Of a stretch of 40,864 nt of DNA, positions 1 through 8,615 are shown piece by piece. The notes under the pieces were generated by a model. The model was not told where the DNA came from. It ran no database searches and saw nothing but the letters and a program-made list of their open reading frames with translations. The DNA is from Planctomycetota bacterium (GTDB lineage Bacteria; Planctomycetota; Phycisphaerae; Phycisphaerales; UBA1924), in assembly GCA_023432465.1 (NCBI GenBank), contig JAEYUO010000145.1:1-40864 (forward strand), in the 5' to 3' direction. Position 1 is the stretch's first letter. The number at the start of each line of letters is the position of its first letter. Position numbers and translations under genes: made by a program.

Positions 1-16
1 CCCCCCGGCCCCCGGG

Positions 17-35
17 CCCCCCCCCCCCCCCCCCC
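17..35. repeat. 19-C homopolymer
   Basis: An uninterrupted run of 19 C, preceded by another C/G-only stretch from position 1. Such a run at the very edge of a window is typical of a contig end or sequencing artefact, though slippage-prone tracts do occur in GC-rich genomes. Confidence 0.6.
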
Positions 36-93
36 GCGAAGCGGGCCGCTTTGTCCAGTGGCACTTCAGGTCAGAGTGGATGGAGGGGAGAAG

Positions 94-112
94 CACGGGC
101 AGGATGCCCGTG
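94..112. repeat. REP-like palindrome
   Basis: A perfect 8-bp inverted repeat, CACGGGCA and TGCCCGTG, separated by the 3-base loop GGA. The compact form (GC-rich arms, 3-base loop, intergenic) matches the other palindromes of this window, notably the one inside the MBL hydrolase at 35469-35487, so I read it as a member of a dispersed repeat class. Confidence 0.55.
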
Positions 113-153
113 GTACGCGCGATCGGGCGTGCGTCGGGCAAAGACCCCTCACC

Positions 154-196
154 GGTTCGCTTCGCGAACCACCTCTCCCCGGCGCCCGGGGAGAGG
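154..196. repeat. Double-hairpin intergenic repeat
   Basis: Two adjacent perfect hairpins: GGTTCGC/GCGAACC with loop TTC (154-170) and CCTCTCCCCGG/CCGGGGAGAGG with loop CGC (172-196). Tandem GC-rich hairpins of this kind are common as dispersed intergenic elements in high-GC bacteria. Similar C-rich/G-rich words continue to about 265. Function unknown; it may stabilise or end the methyltransferase transcript. Confidence 0.55.
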
Positions 197-315
197 GTGC
201 TGCGGTGTGCCCCCTCTGGCGGCGGCGCCGACAGCTCCCCCCCGCACCCATCGGCGATGGGGGAGAGGACCCTGCGGGCCGGGAGACAGCGCCGGTATGT
301 CGTGCAGAACGCGGA

Positions 316-1119
316 TCAGCCGATTTCATCCGGCCGGCGGTACAGGCGCGCAATGCGTGCGGCGTTGGCGACTTCCGCGCCCCAGTCGTGGCGGAACTCG
401 ACGATCGGGTCCATGCCGGGGTTGGCCTCATCGCGCATGAAGAGCGAGAAGCTGTCGAGCCAGAGGCCCGCGCCGGTCCAGGGGACGATCTCCTGGCTGA
501 GGCAGCGGAGGCCGAACTCCTTGCAGTCGTTGCGGAACTTCTCGGCCGTCATGCTCGGGCGGCGGCCGCCGAGGATGTGCGGGCCCTCATCGCCCTTGAG
601 CTCGTGCGCGTGCACGCCGAGATTGGAGTGGTGGATGAAGCCGATTGCGCCGGGCTTGAGCTTGGTCTTGAGCTGGCGCAGATACTCGCGGACTGTCTCG
701 TGCTCGACGTGGACCAATGAGTCCCACGAAATCGCAAAGTCCACCGAGTTGTCGGGCACGGCCTCCAGCGAGCGGCCGTCGTTCACCACGTAGTTGATGT
801 GCGTGTCATCCTTGAACCGTTCGCGGCAGGCGTTCACGCACTTCTCGACGAGGTCCACGATGGTGAGCTTGTTGCAGTGCCGACGGAGGTAGTTGGTGAC
901 GCGGCCGAAGCCGGGGGCGATCTCCAGGATGTGGCCGGAGGGGAGGAAGCTGTGGATGCGGGGGAGGATGCCGCCATACCAGAGCGACTCGGACCCGCCC
1001 CAGGGCTTGGACCACTCGTCGCCGGCTTCGGGCCAGTCGTACTGGGACCAGTAGTTGCGGTTTCCGTGGACGTTGGGGTCCTTGATCTTTTCGAGGCTGG
1101 GGCCGCCGGCGATGCTCAT
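316..1119 (-). CDS. Class I SAM-dependent methyltransferase
   Basis: 267 residues. A Rossmann-type methyltransferase: glycine motif I (ILEIAPGFGR, residues 64-73) follows a hydrophobic strand, an acidic residue ends the next strand (IVDL, D89), and DGRSLEAVPDNSVDFAISWDS (113-134, shown here only by its ends DG and WDS) fits motifs II/III. In such proteins the substrate is transferred a methyl group from S-adenosylmethionine; the acceptor here cannot be told. The N-terminal part is rich in Trp/Tyr (NYWSQYDWPEAGDEWSKPWG), unlike small-molecule O-methyltransferases, and resembles methyltransferases found in glycan or surface-polymer clusters, but that is inference. Start: ATG at 1119 preceded by GAGGA with 5-base spacing. 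No signal peptide, so cytoplasmic. Its neighbour upstream is the toxin-antitoxin pair, separated by 134 bp, so it probably has its own promoter. Confidence 0.85.
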   Translation of the reverse strand: MSIAGGPSLEKIKDPNVHGNRNYWSQYDWPEAGDEWSKPWGGSESLWYGGILPRIHSFLPSGHILEIAPGFGRVTNYLRRHCNKLTIVDLVEKCVNACRERFKDDTHINYVVNDGRSLEAVPDNSVDFAISWDSLVHVEHETVREYLRQLKTKLKPGAIGFIHHSNLGVHAHELKGDEGPHILGGRRPSMTAEKFRNDCKEFGLRCLSQEIVPWTGAGLWLDSFSLFMRDEANPGMDPIVEFRHDWGAEVANAARIARLYRRPDEIG

Positions 1120-1253
1120 GGTGCTTCCTCGCGTGGGAGGGTGGGGTGTTTTGCGAGTATAGGGGGAGGGGGAGGGCGGATGGGGGAAGGCGGATGTGAA
1201 AACGGTCCCGGGCTCTGGGCAGGCTCGGTCTCAGATAGCGCATCGCCGAGCCG

Positions 1254-1568
1254 TCAGGCGACATCGGACAGGTGATCGATGTCGAACTGACGACCTCCGG
1301 GAAACTTGGCTGTCAGATGGAGTTCACCTCCGAGCGCTTCGATATATCGCCGCAACGTTGTGAGGTACATGTCTGCCGCGGCTTCGATCTTTGAAACGCT
1401 TCCCTGTCCGACATCGAGCTTGCCGGCAAGCTCCGACTGCGTCATGCCGATCGCCTTGCGGATCTCGGCGAGCGGCATCGAGGCGAGTGTCGCCTTGACG
1501 CGGTTGTCAACACGAGCCCGCGCGGCGGGGGGCATGCGGTTCTTCAGAGTTGTCCACTTCTTCGCCAT
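1254..1568 (-). CDS. XRE-family antitoxin (HTH)
   Basis: 104 residues. The middle holds a helix-turn-helix of the Cro/C1 type: IRKAIGMTQSELAGKLDVGQ, then GSVSKIE and a third helix region ending near residue 80 (LRRYIEALGGEL). This arrangement, downstream of a RelE/HigB-type toxin gene, is typical of HigA-like antitoxins that bind the toxin and repress the shared promoter. The gene starts 15 bp after the toxin stop; its ATG at 1568 is preceded by a strong GGAGGAG, 8 bases away, whereas the toxin start has no such site. That difference would favour antitoxin excess, which is what a type II system needs. The long basic N-terminus (residues 1-30) may be the part that contacts toxin or extra DNA; this is inference. 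Confidence 0.85.
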   Translation of the reverse strand: MAKKWTTLKNRMPPAARARVDNRVKATLASMPLAEIRKAIGMTQSELAGKLDVGQGSVSKIEAAADMYLTTLRRYIEALGGELHLTAKFPGGRQFDIDHLSDVA

Positions 1569-1583
1569 AACCCGGTCTCCTCC

Positions 1584-1940
1584 TCAGATCAGGCCCTCGC
1601 GCTCGATCTGCGCGAGATGCTCCTTGTACAGCTTGTCGGCCATCGGAACAAACCGCTCGTAGAACCGCTTGTCACCGCCCTTGTTGCCCCCGATCAGCAA
1701 GATGGCGCATCGGCGGGGATCGAAAGCGAAGAACGTCCGGAAAGGCTCGCCATGGTGTTGGGTGCGCATTTCCTTCATGTTGGAGAAGCTGGATCCTTTC
1801 ACCGTATCGACCTGAGGCCGGCCCAGTCCTGGACCAACCGAAGCCAAAAGCTCGATATCGTGCGCAAGCGACTCCTGAACGTCCTCAGCCAGCGTCTCCC
1901 ACCACGCACCGAACTCGTCCGTGTACTCGACTTCCCACAT
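1584..1940 (-). CDS. RelE/HigB-type toxin (Gp49-like)
   Basis: 118 residues, a usual length for the phage-derived Gp49-like/HigB toxins. It starts MWEVEYTDEFGAWWETL, has the helical region VQESLAHDIELLASVGPGLG, then MKEMR, FRTFFAFDPRRCAILLIGG and a final NKGGDKRFYERF segment, the order of strands and basic residues known for this family of ribosome-dependent mRNA endonucleases. It is the first gene of a two-gene operon, with the antitoxin second (toxin-first order as in higBA). The ATG at 1940 lies directly below a -10-like box and has no ribosome binding site, so translation may be leaderless. The next in-frame Met is residue 55, after the conserved N-terminus, so the start is firm. Confidence 0.85.
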   Translation of the reverse strand: MWEVEYTDEFGAWWETLAEDVQESLAHDIELLASVGPGLGRPQVDTVKGSSFSNMKEMRTQHHGEPFRTFFAFDPRRCAILLIGGNKGGDKRFYERFVPMADKLYKEHLAQIEREGLI

Positions 1941-1943
1941 CTG

Positions 1944-1982
1944 ATTATTCCATATCGGCGATATTCGTCAAGAAGAATATCG
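1944..1982 (-). promoter_or_regulatory. Toxin-antitoxin promoter and operator
   Basis: Reading the minus strand, TTGACG (1971-1966) and AATAAT (1949-1944) are 16 bases apart and end 3 bases before the toxin ATG. A perfect 8-bp inverted repeat, CGATATTC (1959-1966) and GAATATCG (1975-1982) with an 8-base spacer, brackets and overlaps the -35 box. This is where a Cro/C1-type antitoxin dimer would bind to repress its own operon. Boxes and palindrome are seen directly; autoregulation is inferred from the family. Confidence 0.7.
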
Positions 1983-2009
1983 AAGAATCTATGCAGTCTG
2001 TGCTGCTCC

Positions 2010-3758
2010 CTACACCCTGAAGATCGATCCCAGCTTTTTGCCCATCAGGGCGGCAGCGCCGACGAGGGTGACGGTGAGCAGGGCCATGCCCCAGACGCCC
2101 ATGGCGCTGGCGATGTAGGGGCCATCGCCGAGGCGGTTGAGGAACATGAAGATCGCCTTGGTGATCGGGAAGTCCTGCTGCTGCTGGGCGAGGATGAGAG
2201 AGTCGGAGACTTCCAGCATGCAGAAGCTGAAGGCCAGCAGCGCGCCGGCGGTGAGGTTCGCGGCGATGAGGGGGAGGATGACCTTGCGGACGGCGTAGGT
2301 GCGCGTCGCGCCGAGGTTCATCGCGGCTTCTTCAAGCTCGCCGCTGGTCTGCTCCAGCCCGGCGACGGTTGCGCGGACGATGTACGGCAGGCGACGCACG
2401 GCGTAGGCGATGATGAGCAGGGGGACGGGGTTGGGGTCAACGCCGGTGACGGAGACGAGGCCGTCGAGCGGTTGGCCCTTGCCAAACGGCCAGCCGAGGG
2501 ACATCGCGACGAACCCGAAGGCCATGACCAGGCCGGGGACGGCGAGGGGGAGCATGCAGAGTGCGTCGAGCACTGCGCGGCCGCGGATACGCGTGCGGAC
2601 GAGCACGTAGCCGATCAGGATTCCGAGGAAGAGATCGATGATGACGGCGGCGGTGGCGAGCTTGAGGGAGTTGACGATCGAGCCGAAGCTCTCGGGGTGG
2701 CCGAGCGCGATGCCGAAGTGATCGAGCGTGTAGGAGGTGGGGAGGACGGTGCCGTACCACTGTCCGGGCGAGGAGAGGGCGAGGAGGATGACCCCGGCAT
2801 GGGGCAGGAGGGCGAGCGTGGTGACGGCGGTGAAGAGACCGGTGACGGCCCATGCGCCGAAGCCGGTCAGGCGACGCTCGCCGCCGGCGCGAGAGGCTTT
2901 GGAGTACATCGCGTATGCGCGGCCGCCGAAGACCATGCGGCCGAGGAAGTAGATCGAGATCGCGGCGACGAGCATCACGAGCGTGAGGGCGTAGGGCTCC
3001 GCGCTGGTTTCGACTTCCTTCAGGCGCGTGTAGATCTGCACGGGCGTGACACTGGCGTAGTCGAACACGAGGGGGGTGCCGAGTTCGGTAAATGACCAGA
3101 TGAAGACGATGGTTGCGCCGGCGAACAGGCCCGGACGGATGAGGGGGAGCGTGATCGTGAAGAACCGGCGGATGGGGCCGCAGCCGAGGTTCTCCGCGGC
3201 TTCTTCCAGCGCGGGGTCGAGGTTGGCCAGCGCGGCGGTTGCGTTGAGGTAGATGATGGGGTAGAGCGCGAGGGCCTGGAGCGTTACCACGCCCCAGAAC
3301 TTGGCATTGCCGAGGAAGTCGAACTCTGAGCCGAAGAGTGCGTTGATCGCGCCTTCGCGTCCGAGCAGCGCCTGCATGCCCAGCGCGCCGACAAAGGGGG
3401 GGAGGATCAGGGGGACGAGGATGAGCGAGCCGAACACTGCTTTGAGTGGGAAGGCGTACTTGGCCGCGCACACGGCAAGCGGGAGCGCGATCAGGATGGT
3501 GAGCGTGGTCGTGGTGAGCGCGATCTTGAACGAGTTGCCCAGCCCCTGAAGCAGCCGCGGATCCTCGAACACCAGGCCCACGTGGCGCAATGTGAACTCC
3601 CGCCCGTCTGCGGTCACGTTCACAAAGGCTCCGCCGATGGTCAGGAAGATGGGGTAGAGCAGGGTGACCGCCAACAGCCCCAGCAGGAACGCCAGCAGCG
3701 CGTACTGCGGCACAACGCGGGGGAGCCGGAAGCCTTGCTTTGGTGCAACAACCGCCAT
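2010..3758 (-). CDS. Fused ABC permease, FbpB/ThiP type
   Basis: 582 residues from the ATG at 3758; an earlier Met 14 codons upstream adds a non-hydrophobic tail and is not favoured. The protein is two binding-protein-dependent permease domains in one chain: each half has about six membrane helices and one cytoplasmic EAA loop, EEAAENLGCG...LPLIRPG (185-210) and EEAAMNLGAT...LPLIAA (476-500). Such duplicated permeases import ferric iron, thiamine, or 2-aminoethylphosphonate with a periplasmic binding protein and an ATPase; neither partner is in this window, so the substrate cannot be assigned. It follows the GH20 gene by 54 bp on the same strand and may be cotranscribed with it. No ribosome binding site stands out. 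Confidence 0.85.
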   Translation of the reverse strand: MAVVAPKQGFRLPRVVPQYALLAFLLGLLAVTLLYPIFLTIGGAFVNVTADGREFTLRHVGLVFEDPRLLQGLGNSFKIALTTTTLTILIALPLAVCAAKYAFPLKAVFGSLILVPLILPPFVGALGMQALLGREGAINALFGSEFDFLGNAKFWGVVTLQALALYPIIYLNATAALANLDPALEEAAENLGCGPIRRFFTITLPLIRPGLFAGATIVFIWSFTELGTPLVFDYASVTPVQIYTRLKEVETSAEPYALTLVMLVAAISIYFLGRMVFGGRAYAMYSKASRAGGERRLTGFGAWAVTGLFTAVTTLALLPHAGVILLALSSPGQWYGTVLPTSYTLDHFGIALGHPESFGSIVNSLKLATAAVIIDLFLGILIGYVLVRTRIRGRAVLDALCMLPLAVPGLVMAFGFVAMSLGWPFGKGQPLDGLVSVTGVDPNPVPLLIIAYAVRRLPYIVRATVAGLEQTSGELEEAAMNLGATRTYAVRKVILPLIAANLTAGALLAFSFCMLEVSDSLILAQQQQDFPITKAIFMFLNRLGDGPYIASAMGVWGMALLTVTLVGAAALMGKKLGSIFRV

Positions 3759-3812
3759 GGGGCGGCAGTGTACACGCGGCGCGTGCCACCGACCTTCCAC
3801 TCATGCCCGGCC

Positions 3813-5735
3813 TCAACCCAACTTTGACAGTTCGCGGATCGCCCGCTCGAAGTGCTCGCAGGATGCATCCAGCCCGCCGGGCCGGTTCCGCATCGCCCAC
3901 AACCGCCGATGTTCGGTCAGCACCCCCCGCGCCTGGTCGAGCAGGCCCGCCCGCTCCTCCAACGAAATCCCCTTCCCCCGCGCCACGTGCTCGCGCCGGA
4001 GCACCGCCCCATGCTCCGCGGCGAACCGGGCATACCGGATGGTCTGCGCGACCTCATCGCGGAGCAGGGGGTCCATGATCTCCGGCACTCGCGCTGCGAG
4101 CTCGTCGATGCGCGCGACGACTTCCTCAAACCCCTCGCGCGGCGCGGCGACGTATCGCCCACCCTGCTCAGGGTTCCAGCCGTCCGGGACCGGCACCGGG
4201 GGCATGAGGTCCGTGAAGATCGCGGTTGCGTTGCGAACACCGGGCTCTTCCCGCCGCGGCACGCGACAGGTGCGTCGGAGCTGCAAGTCGGCATCCCCCA
4301 GTTCCTCCAGCCATGGCCCGAGCCGCAATGACTCATCGCCGAGCACGTGAAGCGAAGCGGCTCTCGCATCCCACGACCGCGCGCCGGCGGGGTTCCACGC
4401 AGCTTCCGCGGCGTGCGCGAGGCCGATCATCGCCACTGGCCACTGCTGATGGTGCCCCGCATCGCCCCAGTCCGTGATCAGGAAACCCGGCGCGCGCCGC
4501 GCTGTCCCCACACCCTCGCCCGCGCGTGCGAAGCCCTGTTCCGCCGCGGCGGAGATGTTCTCGCGACGTTCCGTCGTCCGGCCAACGATTGATCGCCAGC
4601 TTGAGGTGCCGGGGCAGACCCATGGCTCCATGCCCGCCGCGCGCAGTTCATCGCACCACTTGCCGAATACGGCATCGGGCTCATATCCCCACGCCAGCCC
4701 GACCAGGTCCCGCGGCAGATCCTTGAGCGACTGTGGGTGCGAGAGCGCGATATCCGCCCAGAACATCGGCCGGCGTCCGAGCTCGCGCACGATGGTGCAG
4801 ATCCGGTTCACGAACTCGACGTACACCGACACCCGCCCCGCCTCACCGCCGCCGCGACGCACCACCTCGACGCGGCTCCGGCCCCAGCCGATATCGAACG
4901 TCTCATCGCACCCGATGTTCACGAGGGGCGATGCGAAGCACGGCGTCAACTGGGAGAGCAGGTCGCGTACGAACACTTCGCTCTTGGGCAGCGCCGGGCA
5001 GAGCGAGAATGGTCCTTTGCGCGGATACTCGAGGAACTTCCACTCCGCATCACCCTCGATCTCCGCCAAGGCGTTGTAACGCGGCAGCCTCAGCCAGTGC
5101 GCCAGATGCCCGAAGCAGTTCTGGTTTGCGGCGAGTTCGATGCCCCGTTCGCCGCAATAGGCATCGAGCTCTCGCGCCTCCGCCGGAGTGATCGGTGATG
5201 AGCCGCGCCACGCCTCCTCGTGACCGGCATAGGCGAACGTGTGCTCGGTGTAGAGCTGCAGGTGATTGAACTTGAGCGTTGCGAGCAGGTCCACCGTCTG
5301 CTTGAGCGATTCGAGCGTCGGCACCTTGTTGCGGGAGACATCCAACATCACGCCGCGTTTGCTGAACCCCGGCTCATCGTCGATCTCGACCGCCGGGAGC
5401 TGCCCGGGATATTGCCGCAGGAGCTGCACCAGGGTGTGCATCGCGTTGCGTGCCCCGCGCTCGCTCCATGTCCGAACCTCGACCGCGGGCCAGCGCGAGA
5501 CCCCCGCCGTCCAGGGACGCACCGTCAACCGGTACGCCTCATCATGCCGCGATCGCGCATCGGCAACCTCCACCGCCAGCCAGCCCCGCGTCTCGCCCAA
5601 CTCCGCCGGATTGCCCGATTTGCCCGCTCGATCCAGGATCACTTCCCGCACACGGGCCGGGACATCCGCCGCGCCCGCACGCACGACCATTCGTCGCGGC
5701 GTGGGGAGCAGGATCGGAGCCAGGTGCGTCGCCAT
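3813..5735 (-). CDS. Glycoside hydrolase family 20 (beta-N-acetylhexosaminidase)
   Basis: 640 residues. The central barrel shows the GH20 signature: RGVMLDVSRNKVPTLESLK (127-145), HLQLYTEHTFAY (158-169, replacing the usual LQLYxEDxF), and the catalytic Asp-Glu pair D277-E278 in NIGCDETFDIG, where related enzymes have HIGGDE. In this family the Asp orients the substrate acetamido group and the Glu is the general acid. An N-terminal alpha/beta domain (about 1-120) precedes the barrel, as usual. Expected activity is release of N-acetylglucosamine or N-acetylgalactosamine from chitooligosaccharides, peptidoglycan or glycans. There is no clear signal peptide (the N-terminus is MATHLAPILLPTPRR), which would make it cytoplasmic and suited to imported oligosaccharides. 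The C-terminal 200 residues are helical and not recognised. The ABC permease gene follows on the same strand. Confidence 0.85.
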   Translation of the reverse strand: MATHLAPILLPTPRRMVVRAGAADVPARVREVILDRAGKSGNPAELGETRGWLAVEVADARSRHDEAYRLTVRPWTAGVSRWPAVEVRTWSERGARNAMHTLVQLLRQYPGQLPAVEIDDEPGFSKRGVMLDVSRNKVPTLESLKQTVDLLATLKFNHLQLYTEHTFAYAGHEEAWRGSSPITPAEARELDAYCGERGIELAANQNCFGHLAHWLRLPRYNALAEIEGDAEWKFLEYPRKGPFSLCPALPKSEVFVRDLLSQLTPCFASPLVNIGCDETFDIGWGRSRVEVVRRGGGEAGRVSVYVEFVNRICTIVRELGRRPMFWADIALSHPQSLKDLPRDLVGLAWGYEPDAVFGKWCDELRAAGMEPWVCPGTSSWRSIVGRTTERRENISAAAEQGFARAGEGVGTARRAPGFLITDWGDAGHHQQWPVAMIGLAHAAEAAWNPAGARSWDARAASLHVLGDESLRLGPWLEELGDADLQLRRTCRVPRREEPGVRNATAIFTDLMPPVPVPDGWNPEQGGRYVAAPREGFEEVVARIDELAARVPEIMDPLLRDEVAQTIRYARFAAEHGAVLRREHVARGKGISLEERAGLLDQARGVLTEHRRLWAMRNRPGGLDASCEHFERAIRELSKLG

Positions 5736-6000
5736 CGCGGAAGCCTATTCCACCGTGAAACCCCGGCACCGCGGTTCATTGCCCAAACCCCCAACTGCAT
5801 CATTTAACCGGCTCGAACCGCTCCCGGTCATCTGCGTATAGATGCGGCTTCAGTCGCGCCAGGCCCCGATTCGCGGAAATTTCCCTTTCGGGGCATGGCA
5901 CCGGGTGAGGCAACAAGTAGACTGGCAGCACTGAGTCCTTCGGGGCGTTCGCCCTGACTTCATGTCCGTGGGCTCCGTGCAGGCCGAATCGGAGGCGTGG

Positions 6001-8481
6001 ATGGCATTTTACCTTTCGTCGGTCACCCCCAGCCGGGTGTCATTCTGCGTTCATTTCCTCGCAGCGGCAGCGGTGTTTGCCGCGGCGGGGCAGGCGGTCG
6101 CGCGGTCTGATGCCGCCGCCGGGCCGCAAGCGGGCCTGCTCGACCTCCGCATCGGCACGGTGCCCACGACCGCGGGGACCAACCTCCTGACCAACGGCAA
6201 GGGCATCCCCACCGACCGCCACATCGTCGTGCAGCTTGATGGCCCCATGACGGCCGAGCGCGGCGAGATCATTGCCAAGTCAGGAATAACCCTTGGGGAC
6301 TACCTCCCCGAGAACGCGTGGCTCACGAAGCTCACGCCCGGTGGAGCTGTCGCCCTTGGCGCGCTGCCCTTTGTCACGTGGGCCGGGGAGTTTGATCCCG
6401 CGTGGAAGATCGACCCGGAGCTTGCCGCGCGTCCATACGCCACTGATGAGCGGCAGCAGCTCATCAAGGCGGGTCTCTGCCAGGTGGTTGTCGTTGTGTT
6501 CGGCGATGAATCGCCGGATGCCGCGCTCGCCGCGATCCGCAACGCCGGTGGGCAGGTGATCGACGCCAACCTCTGCGGCACGCAGTGGATGATTGATGCG
6601 GTCATGACTCCCGCCTCCGCGCGCGGGCTCGCCGCACTCCCCTCCGTTCAGTTCATCGAGGATGCCCCCGAGGGCACGCTCCGCAACGACTCCACGCGCT
6701 GGATTATCCAGAGCAATGTCTCGGGCCAGACCCCCATCTGGAACCGCGGCATCCGCGGCGAGGGCCAGATCGGCGGGTTGATCGACGACACGCCTCACGA
6801 GCCGCACTGCATGTTCAATGATTCCCCCGCCCCGGGGAACCCGAACCATCGCAAGTTCATCGGGTGGCGCAATGCGGGTTCGGGCGCGTTCCACGGCACG
6901 CACACCGCGGGGACGATGGCGGGGGACAACGCCCCGTATGGCTCCTATACCACGCACGACGGCATGGCGTTCAACGCGAAGCTCTCCTTCTCCAATCTCT
7001 ACGGCTCGAATGGTGTGCTTCAGATGCCTTCGACCCTCCAGCTCCGGCTTCAGGACCAGCACAACGACGGGGCCCGCGTGCATTCCAACTCATGGGGAGA
7101 TGACGGCACAACCGCGTACACAACGTGGTGCCGTCAGATCGACCTGTTCACATGGATGAACGAGGACAGTGTCGTCGCCTTCGCGGTGACGAATCTTTCG
7201 TCGCTGAAGACTCCTGAGAACTCGATCAACGTGCTCGCCGTCGGCGCGACCAACGACGCCAACAACCAGGGGACCATCAGTTCCGGCGGGCAAGGCCCGA
7301 CGGCTGACGGCCGACGCAAGCCCGAGATCTTTGCTCCGGGTTCCAACACTGTCTCGGCTTCGAGCGGAACGACGTGCTCCACCACCGGCGCGAGCGGGAC
7401 CTCGATGGCGTGCCCCGCCGTGTCCGGCGCGGGGCTGCTCGTCCGCCAGTACTTCACGGACGGCTTCTACCCATCCGGCGCGGCAACGCCCTCGGACAGC
7501 CTCGTGCCCAGCGGCGCGCTCATCCGCGCGACCCTGCTCAACGCCACCGTGGACATGACCGGCATCTCCGGATATCCGACCAACCGCGAGGGCTGGGGAC
7601 GCCTCCTGCTGGACAACACGCTGTACTTTCCCGGCGAGGCACGCAAGCTTCGCGTGACCGATGTCCGCAACGCCCAGGGCCTGACCACGGGACAGCAGTT
7701 CGAGCAGCAGATCGTCTGCAACGACTCCGCAACGCCTCTCCGCATCACGCTCGTCTGGACCGGACCCGCCGCGGCCGTCGGCGCTGCCAACCCGGTCATC
7801 AACAACCTCGATCTCGAGGTCGTCTCGCCTTCCGACACCATGTACCGCGGCAACGTCTTTACCTCCGGCCAGTCGTCCCCCGCCGGAGTGGCCGACCTGA
7901 AGAACAACGTCGAGCAGTTCATCCTGAACGCGCCCGCGGCCGGAACCTACACCGTTCGCGTCAAGGGCACGACCGTCAACCAGGGCCCGCAGGGCTACGC
8001 CATCGTCATCTCCGGCGATGTCAGCGACCCCTGCTCCGCCCCCACCATCGACACCGAGCCCATGCCCGTCGCCGTGGATGAGGGCCAGCCCGCGGTGCTC
8101 AGCGCCGTCGCGCTTGGCGCGGACCTTGAGTATCAGTGGCGCCGGAACAGCGCCCCGCTGAGCGACAATGACCGCATCTCCGGATCCGGCGGCCCCGTCC
8201 TCACGATCAACCCCGCGCTCCCCGACGACACGGGCGACTACGACGTGGTCGTCTCGAACGCGTGCGACTCGGCAACCAGCTCCGCCGCCGGGCTCGTCGT
8301 GAACATCGTGAACACCTGCCCCGCCGATGTTGACGGCATCGACGGCCTGGGCGTCTCTGACATCTTCCACTTCCTCGCGCTCTGGTTCGCGGGCGACCCC
8401 GCCGCGGATTGGGATCAGGCCGACGGCGTCGGCGTGCCCGACATCTTCGCCTATCTCTCCGCGTGGTTCGCTGGCTGCTGA
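6001..8481 (+). CDS. Secreted subtilisin-like S8 peptidase with GC-type dockerin tail
   Basis: 826 residues from ATG 6001, chosen because GGAGG lies 5 bases upstream; an in-frame ATG at 5962 has no such site. A hydrophobic signal segment (about 14-35) precedes the pro-region. Triad: Asp262 in GGLIDDTPH, His298 in FHGTHTAGTMAG, Ser468 in GTSMACPAVSG; Asn398 in AVTN is the likely oxyanion residue. After the catalytic domain come a beta-sandwich like those following alkaline subtilases (about 547-670), an Ig-like domain (about 680-770, EYQWRRN...DTGDYDVVVSN), and a C-terminal twin repeat (773-826) with GVSDIFHFLALWFAG and GVPDIFAYLSAWFAGC. The Cys-ended twin repeat is the planctomycete dockerin-like tail, presumed to bind calcium and attach the enzyme to a partner or surface. 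First of three such proteases in a row on this strand. Confidence 0.92.
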   Translation: MAFYLSSVTPSRVSFCVHFLAAAAVFAAAGQAVARSDAAAGPQAGLLDLRIGTVPTTAGTNLLTNGKGIPTDRHIVVQLDGPMTAERGEIIAKSGITLGDYLPENAWLTKLTPGGAVALGALPFVTWAGEFDPAWKIDPELAARPYATDERQQLIKAGLCQVVVVVFGDESPDAALAAIRNAGGQVIDANLCGTQWMIDAVMTPASARGLAALPSVQFIEDAPEGTLRNDSTRWIIQSNVSGQTPIWNRGIRGEGQIGGLIDDTPHEPHCMFNDSPAPGNPNHRKFIGWRNAGSGAFHGTHTAGTMAGDNAPYGSYTTHDGMAFNAKLSFSNLYGSNGVLQMPSTLQLRLQDQHNDGARVHSNSWGDDGTTAYTTWCRQIDLFTWMNEDSVVAFAVTNLSSLKTPENSINVLAVGATNDANNQGTISSGGQGPTADGRRKPEIFAPGSNTVSASSGTTCSTTGASGTSMACPAVSGAGLLVRQYFTDGFYPSGAATPSDSLVPSGALIRATLLNATVDMTGISGYPTNREGWGRLLLDNTLYFPGEARKLRVTDVRNAQGLTTGQQFEQQIVCNDSATPLRITLVWTGPAAAVGAANPVINNLDLEVVSPSDTMYRGNVFTSGQSSPAGVADLKNNVEQFILNAPAAGTYTVRVKGTTVNQGPQGYAIVISGDVSDPCSAPTIDTEPMPVAVDEGQPAVLSAVALGADLEYQWRRNSAPLSDNDRISGSGGPVLTINPALPDDTGDYDVVVSNACDSATSSAAGLVVNIVNTCPADVDGIDGLGVSDIFHFLALWFAGDPAADWDQADGVGVPDIFAYLSAWFAGC

Positions 8482-8615
8482 TCTTTGAACCGACCTCGCC
8501 TGTCCGCGGCGATCCGATTCGCACCGCCGCTTTCTGTCCATTCGCCTCGCGTGCACGTCACGCGCCTCCGTCCCACCTGTCCGCCGACATTTCACATCCA
8601 GAGGACCCGCCCTCC

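Larger units (their letters stand above)
1..315. other. Non-coding left edge with C-run and palindromes
   Basis: I see no credible gene here; the overlapping open frames are low-complexity Arg/Pro/Ala translations on both strands with no ribosome binding site. It begins with a C-rich low-complexity stretch (19 consecutive C at 17-35) and then carries several GC-rich palindromes listed separately. The methyltransferase that ends at 316 on the minus strand would run into this region, so one of the hairpins could act as its transcript end. Confidence 0.6.

Noticed and set aside
1617..3095. 492-codon plus-strand open frame
   Set aside because: Lies opposite the toxin and ABC permease genes; Glu/Asp/Gly-rich shadow of a GC-rich gene without domain or ribosome binding site.
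5962..6000. Upstream in-frame ATG for the S8 peptidase
   Set aside because: No ribosome binding site, adds a polar tail before the signal peptide; ATG 6001 has GGAGG at proper distance.
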